Assembly: GCA_002436505.1 (NCBI GenBank)
Contig: DJML01000032.1
Location: 318-15,276 of the forward strand
Direction: 5' to 3'
DNA from: Bacteroidetes bacterium UBA6491
GTDB lineage: Bacteria; Bacteroidota; Bacteroidia; NS11-12g; UBA9320
Length of the DNA stretch: 14,959 nucleotides
The translations under genes were made by a program, and so were the position numbers. This document shows, piece after piece, positions 8,489-13,981 of this stretch (the stretch's first letter is position 1; each line of letters starts with the position of its first letter). The notes below the pieces were generated by a model, which made no database searches, was not told the DNA's origin, and saw nothing but the letters and a program-made list of their open reading frames with translations.

Positions 8489-9283
8489 TCACTTGTATTG
8501 AAAGAACATCACAATTTGTTTTGTACCGTCAGGAAGGGCCGTTTCCTGCCTGACCAGTAATTTATTCTGGTAAGAATAGGATGTTACAGAAGTGACCTCA
8601 TCTGCGCTTAATGTTCGCGTCAGACTGATCTTATCATCTTCATTGTAATTGTATTCAATGACAAATTCTTTGTCATTCAGGTGGTCTTTGCGTTGCTCTG
8701 TGCGGACCATGCCTTTGTTATAGTAGGTGTAGGATGTTGAGATGTCCTTTTCGTCTGAGAACTTCTCATCCTTTTTGACAAGCCGCCCGTATTCGTCATA
8801 TGAGTAACTGATAATTCCTCTCGGAGGTTTTTTATCTTCCTTGTCCCTGTTAATGAACATCATTTTAGCCGCTTTGATCATGGAGTTTTCGTATTCATTT
8901 TTATAGGCCATGATGAAATTTTCTCCTTTACTGGATTTGGTGTATTCAGTAATGATGTTCCCTCTGTCGTCGAGTTCATAGGTTGTTTCAACATAGTATG
9001 CAGAATCATTGATCATTAGCGTCTTGCGATAAAGAAATCCGCTGGTGTCAAAGTATTGCATCTTTGTATACCAGCCGTTGTTCCACCATATTTCCTTCAT
9101 GCGGGTTCGATTTCCGCTATTGTCAAAATACTCGATCGATGACTGCACTGTGTCAGAAGACATCCCTTGAGGGTCAATAGAGAATGAAAAAGCTTCAATA
9201 CGACTGTATTCCTGTGAAATAGCAGGAAGAGAAATTATAGCTAATATAAAGCTGAATAATAGCAGCCGTACTTTATTAAACAT
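8489..9283 (-). CDS. secreted YD/RHS-repeat-like protein
   Basis: A 264-residue protein with a Sec signal peptide (about residues 1-23, cleavage near AISQ). The mature part is made of short beta-hairpin units carrying an aromatic-x-aromatic, acidic, glycine pattern: YFDNSGN, YFDTSGF, YELDDRGN, YSYDEYGR, YTYYNKG, YNYNEDD and YSYQNK. This resembles YD (RHS) repeats or related repetitive beta proteins, but the protein is far smaller than a true Rhs toxin, has no C-terminal toxin tip, and ends at the last repeat. It is probably a periplasmic or surface protein of unknown role. There is no lipobox. It is divergent from the ArsR gene with 167 bases between the start codons and stands first in a likely three-gene minus-strand operon. 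Confidence 0.72.
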   Translation of the reverse strand: MFNKVRLLLFSFILAIISLPAISQEYSRIEAFSFSIDPQGMSSDTVQSSIEYFDNSGNRTRMKEIWWNNGWYTKMQYFDTSGFLYRKTLMINDSAYYVETTYELDDRGNIITEYTKSSKGENFIMAYKNEYENSMIKAAKMMFINRDKEDKKPPRGIISYSYDEYGRLVKKDEKFSDEKDISTSYTYYNKGMVRTEQRKDHLNDKEFVIEYNYNEDDKISLTRTLSADEVTSVTSYSYQNKLLVRQETALPDGTKQIVMFFQYK

Positions 9284-9366
9284 GTCTGCAAATATGACGG
9301 ATGATGAGCAACTGAGGTTGCCTCCACAGGAAAATATTTAAAAAAAGAAAAGGCAATAGTTTAAAT

Positions 9367-9399
9367 TCCCTGATCCAAAATCAAAAAAAACATCAGGGA
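9367..9399. repeat. inverted repeat TCCCTGAT/ATCAGGGA
   Basis: Two perfect eight-base arms (9367-9374 and 9392-9399) flank a 17-base A-rich spacer in the divergent region before the ArsR gene. Neither side is followed by a T tract, so it is not an obvious terminator. A protein-binding dyad or an RNA hairpin is possible. Confidence 0.5.
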
Positions 9400-9413
9400 T
9401 AAAACAAAATTCA

Positions 9414-9450
9414 GAACAGATTGTTCAGAAGTTCATTATATACTGAACAA
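9414..9450. promoter_or_regulatory. operator-like dyads at the ArsR gene start
   Basis: Two overlapping perfect dyads touch the ATG at 9451. The first is GAACA-GAT-TGTTC (9414-9426). The second pairs TTGTTCAG (9421-9428) with CTGAACAA (9443-9450), eight bases each with a 14-base spacer. The shared GAACA/TGTTC half-sites form three or more copies. This is the usual position for autoregulation by an ArsR/SmtB dimer, so I infer these are its operators. Confidence 0.6.
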
Positions 9451-9768
9451 ATGAACAAGTCAATTTTATACGACCTTCAGGCGGAGTTATGCAAAGCGAT
9501 GGCACATCCGTTGCGAATGGAGGTGATAGACCTTTTAAGAAATGGCGAATTGGGGTTTGGTGAAATTCATAAGGCGACCGGAGGTGTCAAATCAAATCTG
9601 TCTCAACATCTTTCAGTGATGACCTTAAAAGGAATACTTGAAGTACGAAAGAAAGGGACATCGAATTATTATTCCCTGGTATCTGAAAGGGTAACAGAGG
9701 CATGCATATTGATGAAGGAGATGCTGCATGAAAGGTTGAAAAGGGAGATGGAAGCCATTGGCGATTAA
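9451..9768 (+). CDS. ArsR/SmtB-family transcriptional repressor
   Basis: A 105-residue winged-helix protein: AMAHPLRMEVIDLL (helix 1-2), GFGEIHKATGGVKSNLSQHLSVMTLKGILEVRKKGTSNYYSL (recognition helix and wing). The ATG at 9451 is preferred over an in-frame TTG at 9421, since it gives the normal ArsR N terminus and the upstream codons fall on the dyads. The metal site ELCVCD of helix 3 is absent. The only two cysteines are C14 in helix 1 and C85 in helix 5, both near the dimer face, so sensing of a metal, arsenical or reactive sulfur through a C14-C85 site is plausible but unproven. It is followed after 24 bases by an MFS exporter gene, a common repressor-transporter arrangement; the inducer is presumably that transporter's substrate. 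Confidence 0.87.
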   Translation: MNKSILYDLQAELCKAMAHPLRMEVIDLLRNGELGFGEIHKATGGVKSNLSQHLSVMTLKGILEVRKKGTSNYYSLVSERVTEACILMKEMLHERLKREMEAIGD

Positions 9769-9792
9769 CTGTAATAACAAGAAGATTAACAG

Positions 9793-11019
9793 ATGGATCA
9801 TATAAAACTCGGATTAAAAGAAAACTGGAAGCAGTTCTTTCTGCTTGTACTGGTCAATGGATTTGTAGGCGGCATGGTCGGCCTTGAGCGAACCATCATA
9901 CCGCAGATAGCAGAGGCGGAATTTGCCATGGCTGCAAAGACGGCGATATTATCTTTCATTGTCGTTTTTGGTATTGTGAAGGCCTTGTCGAATTACTATG
10001 CAGGAGCACTTGCAAACAAATTCGGAAGGAAAAGATTACTGGTGGCAGGATGGTTTGCCGCAATTCCGGTTCCGATAATCCTTATTTATGCGCCTAACTG
10101 GAGCTGGGTAATTGTAGCGAATGTGTTTCTGGGGATCAACCAGGGTCTGGCGTGGTCCAGCACAGTCGTTATGAAAATAGATCTTGTTGGGGAGAAGCAG
10201 CGCGGCTTCGCTATGGGGCTCAATGAATTTGCAGGGTATTTGTCGGTGGCGATTGTTGCCTTTTTTACGGGTTACATAGCATCAAAATATGGCATCAGGC
10301 CGTATCCTTTCTATCTTGGATTTGCACTCGTTTTTCTCGGCCTGTTCAGCAGTATTTTTCTTGTAAAGGATACCAACCATCATGTGGCGAAGGAAACAAC
10401 CACCAATACCATTCCGATGCTAAAAAACATATTTTGGGATACAACATGGAAAGATAAAATATTAGGATCAGTAACTCAGGCGGGTCTGGTCAATAACCTG
10501 AACGATGGAATGGCATGGGGAATATTTCCTATTCTTCTTGCAGGCAAAGGGTTTTCACTTGAACAAATAGGAATTGTAACGGCCATTTATCCCGGTGTTT
10601 GGGGGCTTGGACAGCTGTTTACAGGCAGGATGTCTGACAAAATATTTAAGAAGGACATGCTTTTTATCGGGATGTTGCTTCAGGCGATGGCTTTGATAGG
10701 CCTGGTGTGGGCAGAAACGATGACTCACTTTATAAGCCTTTCCGTGATATTAGGATGGGGAACAGCTATGGTATATCCGACTTTTCTAGCCACTATAGCG
10801 GAGAACACGCACCCTCATGATCGTGCCAAGAGCATCGGAGTGTTTCGTTTGTGGCGCGATTCAGGGTATGCCATTGGTGCGATCCTGACAGGTATAATAT
10901 CAGACAGTCTTGGTATTGGAACTTCAATAATGTTCGTTGGGTTACTGACCTTTGCATCTACTATGATCATAAGATTCCGGATGCCCAGGACAGATCGAAA
11001 CAAGGAAAACATGTCCTAA
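9793..11019 (+). CDS. MFS transporter, probable efflux permease
   Basis: A 408-residue, 12-helix major facilitator. The N-half loop between helices 2 and 3 has the family motif A, GALANKFGRKR (residues 71-81), and the C-half has the matching GRMSDKIFKK. Other conserved elements are GINQGLAWSS near residue 116 and GWGTAMVYPTFLATIAENTHP in the C half. The frame is intact and of standard length. It lies 24 bases downstream of the ArsR-type repressor gene on the same strand, so it is likely repressed by it and induced by its own substrate. Such ArsR-MFS pairs are often metal, metalloid or toxic-anion exporters, but the substrate cannot be read from sequence. The start is the ATG at 9793, preceded by a modest purine-rich stretch. 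Confidence 0.87.
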   Translation: MDHIKLGLKENWKQFFLLVLVNGFVGGMVGLERTIIPQIAEAEFAMAAKTAILSFIVVFGIVKALSNYYAGALANKFGRKRLLVAGWFAAIPVPIILIYAPNWSWVIVANVFLGINQGLAWSSTVVMKIDLVGEKQRGFAMGLNEFAGYLSVAIVAFFTGYIASKYGIRPYPFYLGFALVFLGLFSSIFLVKDTNHHVAKETTTNTIPMLKNIFWDTTWKDKILGSVTQAGLVNNLNDGMAWGIFPILLAGKGFSLEQIGIVTAIYPGVWGLGQLFTGRMSDKIFKKDMLFIGMLLQAMALIGLVWAETMTHFISLSVILGWGTAMVYPTFLATIAENTHPHDRAKSIGVFRLWRDSGYAIGAILTGIISDSLGIGTSIMFVGLLTFASTMIIRFRMPRTDRNKENMS

Positions 11020-11045
11020 CGTAGATTTTTTTAGACTTTTGAGGT

Positions 11046-12389
11046 TCATTCGTCCTGATTCTCTTCAGCAACTTCTTCTTTCCCTTCAGAGTTTGATAAA
11101 AGCTTCAGACTCTCTTTTTCAGGCAGTTCCTCAACATTTCGCAGTTTCGAGATCATCATACGGGTACGGGTACCAACCAGCTTATCCAGCTCCTTATTCG
11201 CATCTGTGATCTTTTTCTGAGCCTTATCCAGCACATCTCCAAAATGCTTGAATTCAGTTTTAACAGCACCAAGGACCTTCCACACTTCACTGCTTCGCTT
11301 CTGAATTGCAAGTGTCTTGAATCCCATCTGAAGGCTGTTCAACATAGCGGCAAGAGTTGTAGGTCCCGTTACTATGATCTTGTATTCCCGCTGCAGGAAC
11401 TCCACAAGTTCAGGCTGGCGAACAACTTCGGCATATAGCCCTTCGATGGGAAGAAACATGATTCCAAAATCTGTTGTGTTTGGAGGGTCGATGTATTTGT
11501 CTTTGATATCTTTCGCAAATCTTTTGATAGACTGAACAAGTGCCTTGTTTGCCGAATCCATTCCGGCAGGATCCCCTTCGTCATAGGCAGTTTGCAGTCG
11601 CACATAGTCTTCCTGAGGAAATTTGGCATCCACCGGCAAGAATACCTTATTGCCATCATCGTCCTTTCCTGGCAATTTAATGGCAAATTCAACGTGATCA
11701 TTGGACCCTGATTTTGTTTTGACATTGGTGTCGTATTGCTCGGGTGCCATGATCTGTTCAAGAATGTTACCCAGCTGAATCTCACCCAGAGCGCCTCGGG
11801 TTTTGACGTTTGTCAGCACCTTTTTAAGGTCTCCGACACCGCTTGCCAGATTTTGCATTTCTCCCAGGCCTTTTTGTACCGCTTCAAGTCGTTCACTTAC
11901 AATCTTGAATGATTGGCCTAAGCGCTCTTCAAGAGTTTTATGAAGTTTTTCATCCACTGTCTCCCTCATTTTCTCAAGCCTGGTTTCAGTCGTTTTCACC
12001 AGTTCGTCTTGCTTGAGCTGCATGGCGTCAAACTTCTGTTTCTGCAAGTCGTTAAAGTCCTTCACGTTACGATCAAACTGGTCTTTGAACTCTTTCAATG
12101 ATTTTGAAAGTTCTTCCCGGTTAGCACGTGCATCTTTCTCAGCACGTTCATTGATCGACACCAGTTTATCCTCAAGTTTGGCCGTAAGTTTATCCAGGCT
12201 GTTGGATAGTTCTTCCCGGTTACTTTTCAATGCATCAGAGAGCTCGCTGCGGTTTTCTTTCAATTCATTTTGCATGAGCATTCGCACGGCATCAACCACT
12301 GACGATGTGTCGTTGCGAGTTATTCTGAACAACAGATAAACAATAAATAAAATGTTAAGGACCGACAGCCCAATCAGTAATTCGATCAT
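11046..12389 (-). CDS. rmuC: RmuC-family DNA recombination protein
   Basis: A 447-residue protein with one N-terminal membrane helix (about residues 1-20), a long charged coiled-coil (about 25-150, with repeats such as KENRSELSDALKSNREEL) and a C-terminal RmuC domain. Family marks are TRGALGEIQLGNILEQI, LPVDAKFPQEDYV, FGIMFLPIEGLYAEV and VTGPTTLAAMLNSLQMGF. In E. coli RmuC limits inversions at short inverted repeats; its nuclease fold is related to PD-(D/E)XK enzymes, with the D of PVDAKFP in the active-site region. I start at the ATG at 12389 because the frame upstream begins only with TTG, a poor choice in this position. The gene is convergent with the MFS gene (26 bases between) and divergent from the hibernation factor gene, so it is alone in its transcription unit. 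Confidence 0.92.
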   Translation of the reverse strand: MIELLIGLSVLNILFIVYLLFRITRNDTSSVVDAVRMLMQNELKENRSELSDALKSNREELSNSLDKLTAKLEDKLVSINERAEKDARANREELSKSLKEFKDQFDRNVKDFNDLQKQKFDAMQLKQDELVKTTETRLEKMRETVDEKLHKTLEERLGQSFKIVSERLEAVQKGLGEMQNLASGVGDLKKVLTNVKTRGALGEIQLGNILEQIMAPEQYDTNVKTKSGSNDHVEFAIKLPGKDDDGNKVFLPVDAKFPQEDYVRLQTAYDEGDPAGMDSANKALVQSIKRFAKDIKDKYIDPPNTTDFGIMFLPIEGLYAEVVRQPELVEFLQREYKIIVTGPTTLAAMLNSLQMGFKTLAIQKRSSEVWKVLGAVKTEFKHFGDVLDKAQKKITDANKELDKLVGTRTRMMISKLRNVEELPEKESLKLLSNSEGKEEVAEENQDE

Positions 12390-12405
12390 ATGAAACTGCA
12401 AACCT

Positions 12406-12413
12406 CAAATATA
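12406..12413 (-). promoter_or_regulatory. -7 box TATATTTG before rmuC
   Basis: The minus strand reads TATATTTG, an exact TAnnTTTG match 16 bases before the rmuC ATG. No TTTG at the usual -33 distance is apparent, so this is a candidate only. Confidence 0.35.
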
Positions 12414-12476
12414 GGGATTAAGGAGATGCCCTCTTAATGTTCAATGCATAATGCGCATGCCGTATTTGACTCAAAG

Positions 12477-12511
12477 GATATATGTCATTTTTTAGAACGA
12501 TATATGTCATT
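12477..12511 (+). repeat. 13-bp direct repeat upstream of the hibernation factor gene
   Basis: GATATATGTCATT occurs twice, at 12477-12489 and 12499-12511, exactly 22 bp apart, two turns of the helix. The second copy abuts the putative -33 TTG (12510-12512). The spacing and place suggest tandem sites for one regulator on the same face of the DNA. Confidence 0.6.
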
Positions 12512-12541
12512 GCTCATTCCAGAAAATATCTATTAATATTG
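12510..12541 (+). promoter_or_regulatory. candidate promoter of the hibernation factor gene
   Basis: A TTG (12510-12512), a 21-base spacer and TAATATTG (12534-12541) fit the Bacteroidota promoter TTTG-N19-21-TAnnTTTG with one mismatch in the -7 box. It lies 16 bases before the ATG at 12558 and overlaps the end of the second direct repeat. Confidence 0.5.
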
Positions 12542-12557
12542 TTTTAAAACAAACATT

Positions 12558-12875
12558 ATGAAATTGCATATTCAATTTATTGACGGTTCTCTTGAACCCG
12601 GCGTAGAGGAGCGTATCCGTGAAGCGATCTCTAAACTGGAATCAAAATATAATTGGATCGAGGCCACGGAATTTACCATCAGGCAGGAAAAGAACGAAAA
12701 GGAAGATAATAACCTGGTAGAGATACGTATGCTGGTTCCTGGAAAGGACCTCTTTTGTGATTCACGCAATGAGAAAATTGATCTGGCAATTAGCAGGGCT
12801 TTAGATAAAATCAGAAGGTTATTGGAAGACAAGAAGGACCGTGACTTTTCGCACCCCAGACATACACCATTGTAA
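12558..12875 (+). CDS. hpf: short ribosome hibernation promoting factor (HPF/RaiA family)
   Basis: A 105-residue protein of the S30AE family: MKLHIQF as the first strand, a helix around VEERIREAISKLESKY, EFTIRQEKNEKEDNNLVEIRMLVPGKDLF as the middle strands and a C-terminal helix DLAISRALDKIRRLLEDKK. The long form of the family has an additional dimerisation domain of about 60 residues; it is missing, so this is the short HPF/YfiA type. Such proteins bind the 30S subunit in stationary phase and block tRNA and mRNA sites. The tail ends FSHPRHTPL, an odd histidine-rich extension. Unlike its neighbours the gene has a tandem-repeat promoter region, which suggests stress or growth-phase control. The next gene starts 143 bases downstream, so it is probably a separate unit. 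Confidence 0.85.
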   Translation: MKLHIQFIDGSLEPGVEERIREAISKLESKYNWIEATEFTIRQEKNEKEDNNLVEIRMLVPGKDLFCDSRNEKIDLAISRALDKIRRLLEDKKDRDFSHPRHTPL

Positions 12876-12952
12876 ATGAAGCAGAAAAGTTTTACTTACA
12901 ACAGACCTCTCAGCAAAGAATTCAACATTACAAAAGGTAATGACACAATAAA

Positions 12953-12984
12953 TTTGGGATACAAACATGGAAATGTTATTTTTA
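12953..12984 (+). promoter_or_regulatory. candidate promoter before the ferritin-fold gene
   Basis: TTTG (12953-12956), 20 bases, then TATTTTTA (12977-12984) fit the Bacteroidota promoter with one mismatch at the last base of the -7 box. It is 34 bases before the ATG at 13019. A small dyad, AACAT-GGAA-ATGTT, lies between the two boxes. Confidence 0.4.
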
Positions 12985-13018
12985 ATCCATAGAGTTTTAA
13001 AAGCAAAGTTTATCAATT

Positions 13019-13528
13019 ATGACTAACGAAATTCAAAACTTAAGGGACTTGTTCATTGAACAGGGCCGTGAACTTTTTGATTCTTCAAAACAACAGCAAG
13101 AGGAGCTGGCGATGATCAAAAAGGAGGCGACTAACGAAAGACTGGTCCGACTTGTCGAAAGACAATTGCAGTCGTCTGCGGACCAAAACAGAAGGATCAA
13201 TGAATCCTTTAATCAATTGCACGTTAGCCCTGAAGGCGAGGCAAGCGAGTGCTGTGAGGCAATTTTTGTTCAAACACATAATTTGATCGAAAGAAGTCCT
13301 GAGAGTCACGTAAGGGATGCAGCTATTATTAACTGTATTCAACGCCTTAATCACTTAAATATCACTGGACTGGGATCCCTTGGCGCATATGCTAAGAGCA
13401 TTGGCCATGTTGAGATCACCGCATCAATGCACGACGCTCTGGTAGTGGAAAAAGCTATTGATGAGGATCTGTCAGAACTGGCAGAAGACGTCGTAAATAA
13501 AAGCGCCGTTACTGTAGGTGGAGGATAA
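13019..13528 (+). CDS. DUF892/YciF-like ferritin-fold protein with altered metal site
   Basis: A 169-residue, all-helical protein. The order and spacing match the DUF892 (YciE/YciF) ferritin-like family: an N-terminal LRDLFIEQGRELF helix, then LVERQLQSSADQNRRINESF, VRDAAIINCIQRLNHLNITGLGSLGAYAKSIGH and VVEKAIDEDLSELAE. Against the E. coli YciF sequence as I remember it, several acidic and histidine residues that would line the dimetal centre are replaced: the Glu of YSAE is S23, HLEETH is QLQSSA (49-54), and EHYE is NHLN (111-114). H112 and E144 remain. A ferroxidase role is therefore doubtful; a scaffold or stress role is more likely. Family members are stress-induced in other bacteria. The product ends VTVGGG. 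The gene lies between the hibernation factor and ppsA, each with its own upstream region. Confidence 0.75.
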   Translation: MTNEIQNLRDLFIEQGRELFDSSKQQQEELAMIKKEATNERLVRLVERQLQSSADQNRRINESFNQLHVSPEGEASECCEAIFVQTHNLIERSPESHVRDAAIINCIQRLNHLNITGLGSLGAYAKSIGHVEITASMHDALVVEKAIDEDLSELAEDVVNKSAVTVGGG

Positions 13529-13596
13529 AGTTTTTCGTTTACATTCTGTGTAGGCGCTACCCACCCAAGGAGCTTAGAAGACAAATCAACAATCAG

Positions 13597-13620
13597 TAGG
13601 TTAACCTATTTCTTTAGGTT
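13597..13620. repeat. palindrome TAGGTTAACCTA followed by a third TAGGTT arm
   Basis: A perfect 12-base palindrome (13597-13608) is followed after six bases by another TAGGTT (13615-13620), so the middle AACCTA can pair with either arm. As RNA it may act as a weak terminator after the ferritin-fold gene; as DNA it could bind a dimeric protein. Confidence 0.45.
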
Positions 13621-13688
13621 GAATGTTCATTTTTTGTGCTTTCCGATCGCAGTTTTTTCCTTGGTAAAAATTAAGTCGAAGCATAAGG

Positions 13689-13702
13689 GTGATTAAAATC
13701 AC
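13689..13702. promoter_or_regulatory. CRP/FNR-type dyad GTGATTAAAATCAC
   Basis: The perfect dyad GTGATT-AA-AATCAC has the core GTGA-N6-TCAC typical of CRP-type sites, and also reads TGAT-N4-ATCA like FNR sites. Its centre is about 66 bases upstream of the start point implied by the TACATTTG box, a distance used by activators. Confidence 0.45.
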
Positions 13703-13747
13703 TGCCTGCGATAACAAATGTTTCTCTTTTGTGGGTGTGAGTTGACA

Positions 13748-13755
13748 TACATTTG
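13748..13755 (+). promoter_or_regulatory. -7 box TACATTTG before the ppsA leader
   Basis: An exact TAnnTTTG match. A TTTG lies at 13728-13731, but the 16-base spacing is a little short. Transcription from here would begin near 13760 and give a leader of about 220 bases before the ppsA ATG, covering the structured segment fully. Confidence 0.45.
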
Positions 13756-13773
13756 ATTTGTTCTTTGATACTG

Positions 13774-13930
13774 GCTGACTCACTAACGTGAAATACTGGA
13801 TTGAAGCGATTCAATTACAGGTTGCACGGGGTTAGTAAGGTTAATGAACAGGTTGGGTTAGCAGGATGGGATCGCAAGATCTGTCCGTCAACCTTAACAG
13901 GAAAGATGGTTTACATCCGAGCGATTCAGC
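13774..13930 (+). ncRNA. candidate structured leader RNA or sRNA before ppsA
   Basis: A long-range stem pairs GCTGACTC (13774-13781) with GAG and TCAGC (13919-13921, 13926-13930; CGAT bulged). It encloses several hairpins: TCAC-TAAC-GTGA (13780-13791, sharing two bases with the outer stem); CTG-ATTGAA-GCGA-TTCAAT-CAG (13796-13820); a long arm in which TAAGGTT (13836-13842) pairs with AACCTTA (13890-13896), or alternatively GTTAA and GGTTG pair with CAACC and TTAAC, capped by GGA, GATC-GCAA-GATC and TCC (13864-13886); and GATG-GTTTA-CATC (13905-13917). GCGA and GCAA are GNRA tetraloops. A strong terminator follows four bases later. RNase P, tmRNA, SRP RNA, 6S and common riboswitch signatures were looked for and not seen. 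The fold is hand-made and uncomputed; it could be a riboswitch-like leader or an independent RNA. Confidence 0.5.
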
Positions 13931-13933
13931 AAC

Positions 13934-13964
13934 AAAGGCAGGTTAATCCCTGCCTTTTTTTTTT
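13934..13964 (+). terminator. intrinsic terminator just before ppsA
   Basis: AAAGGCAGG (13934-13942) pairs with CCTGCCTTT (13949-13957) around a six-base loop, running into ten T residues (13955-13964). Only 17 bases separate its end from the ppsA ATG, leaving no room for a further promoter. It must therefore be read through or switched off for ppsA to be expressed from upstream. Confidence 0.88.
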
Positions 13965-13981
13965 AAAAAAGATTCCGGATT

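Larger units (their letters stand above)
13529..13773. other. gene-free region upstream of the ppsA leader
   Basis: No reading frame here has codon or family support. The stretch holds a TAGGTTAACCTA palindrome (13597-13608), a GTGA-N6-TCAC dyad (13689-13702) and a promoter-like TACATTTG (13748-13755); with the structured segment that follows, the whole gap between genes is 453 bases. Confidence 0.6.

Noticed and set aside
9421..9450. TTG start for the ArsR-type repressor
   Set aside because: These ten codons fall on the inverted repeats and are not part of the usual ArsR N terminus; the ATG at 9451 fits better.
11372..11785. Alternative minus-strand frame of 137 codons inside rmuC
   Set aside because: It is a shifted frame of the RmuC domain, which is intact in its own frame.
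12451..12475. Small palindromes ATGCGCAT and TTTGACTCAAA in the rmuC-hpf region
   Set aside because: They are short, lie away from the predicted promoters and do not match the FNR pattern TTGAT-N4-ATCAA.
13601..13783. Open frame of 60 codons on the minus strand in the gene-free region
   Set aside because: No upstream signal, no recognisable protein pattern, and it covers the dyad and promoter-like elements.
13590..13965. RNase P RNA, tmRNA, SRP RNA or 6S RNA in the gap before ppsA
   Set aside because: The conserved RNase P cores, the tmRNA ends and tag frame, and the SRP GGAAG-loop region are absent; the multi-branch fold does not fit the single long hairpin of 6S RNA.
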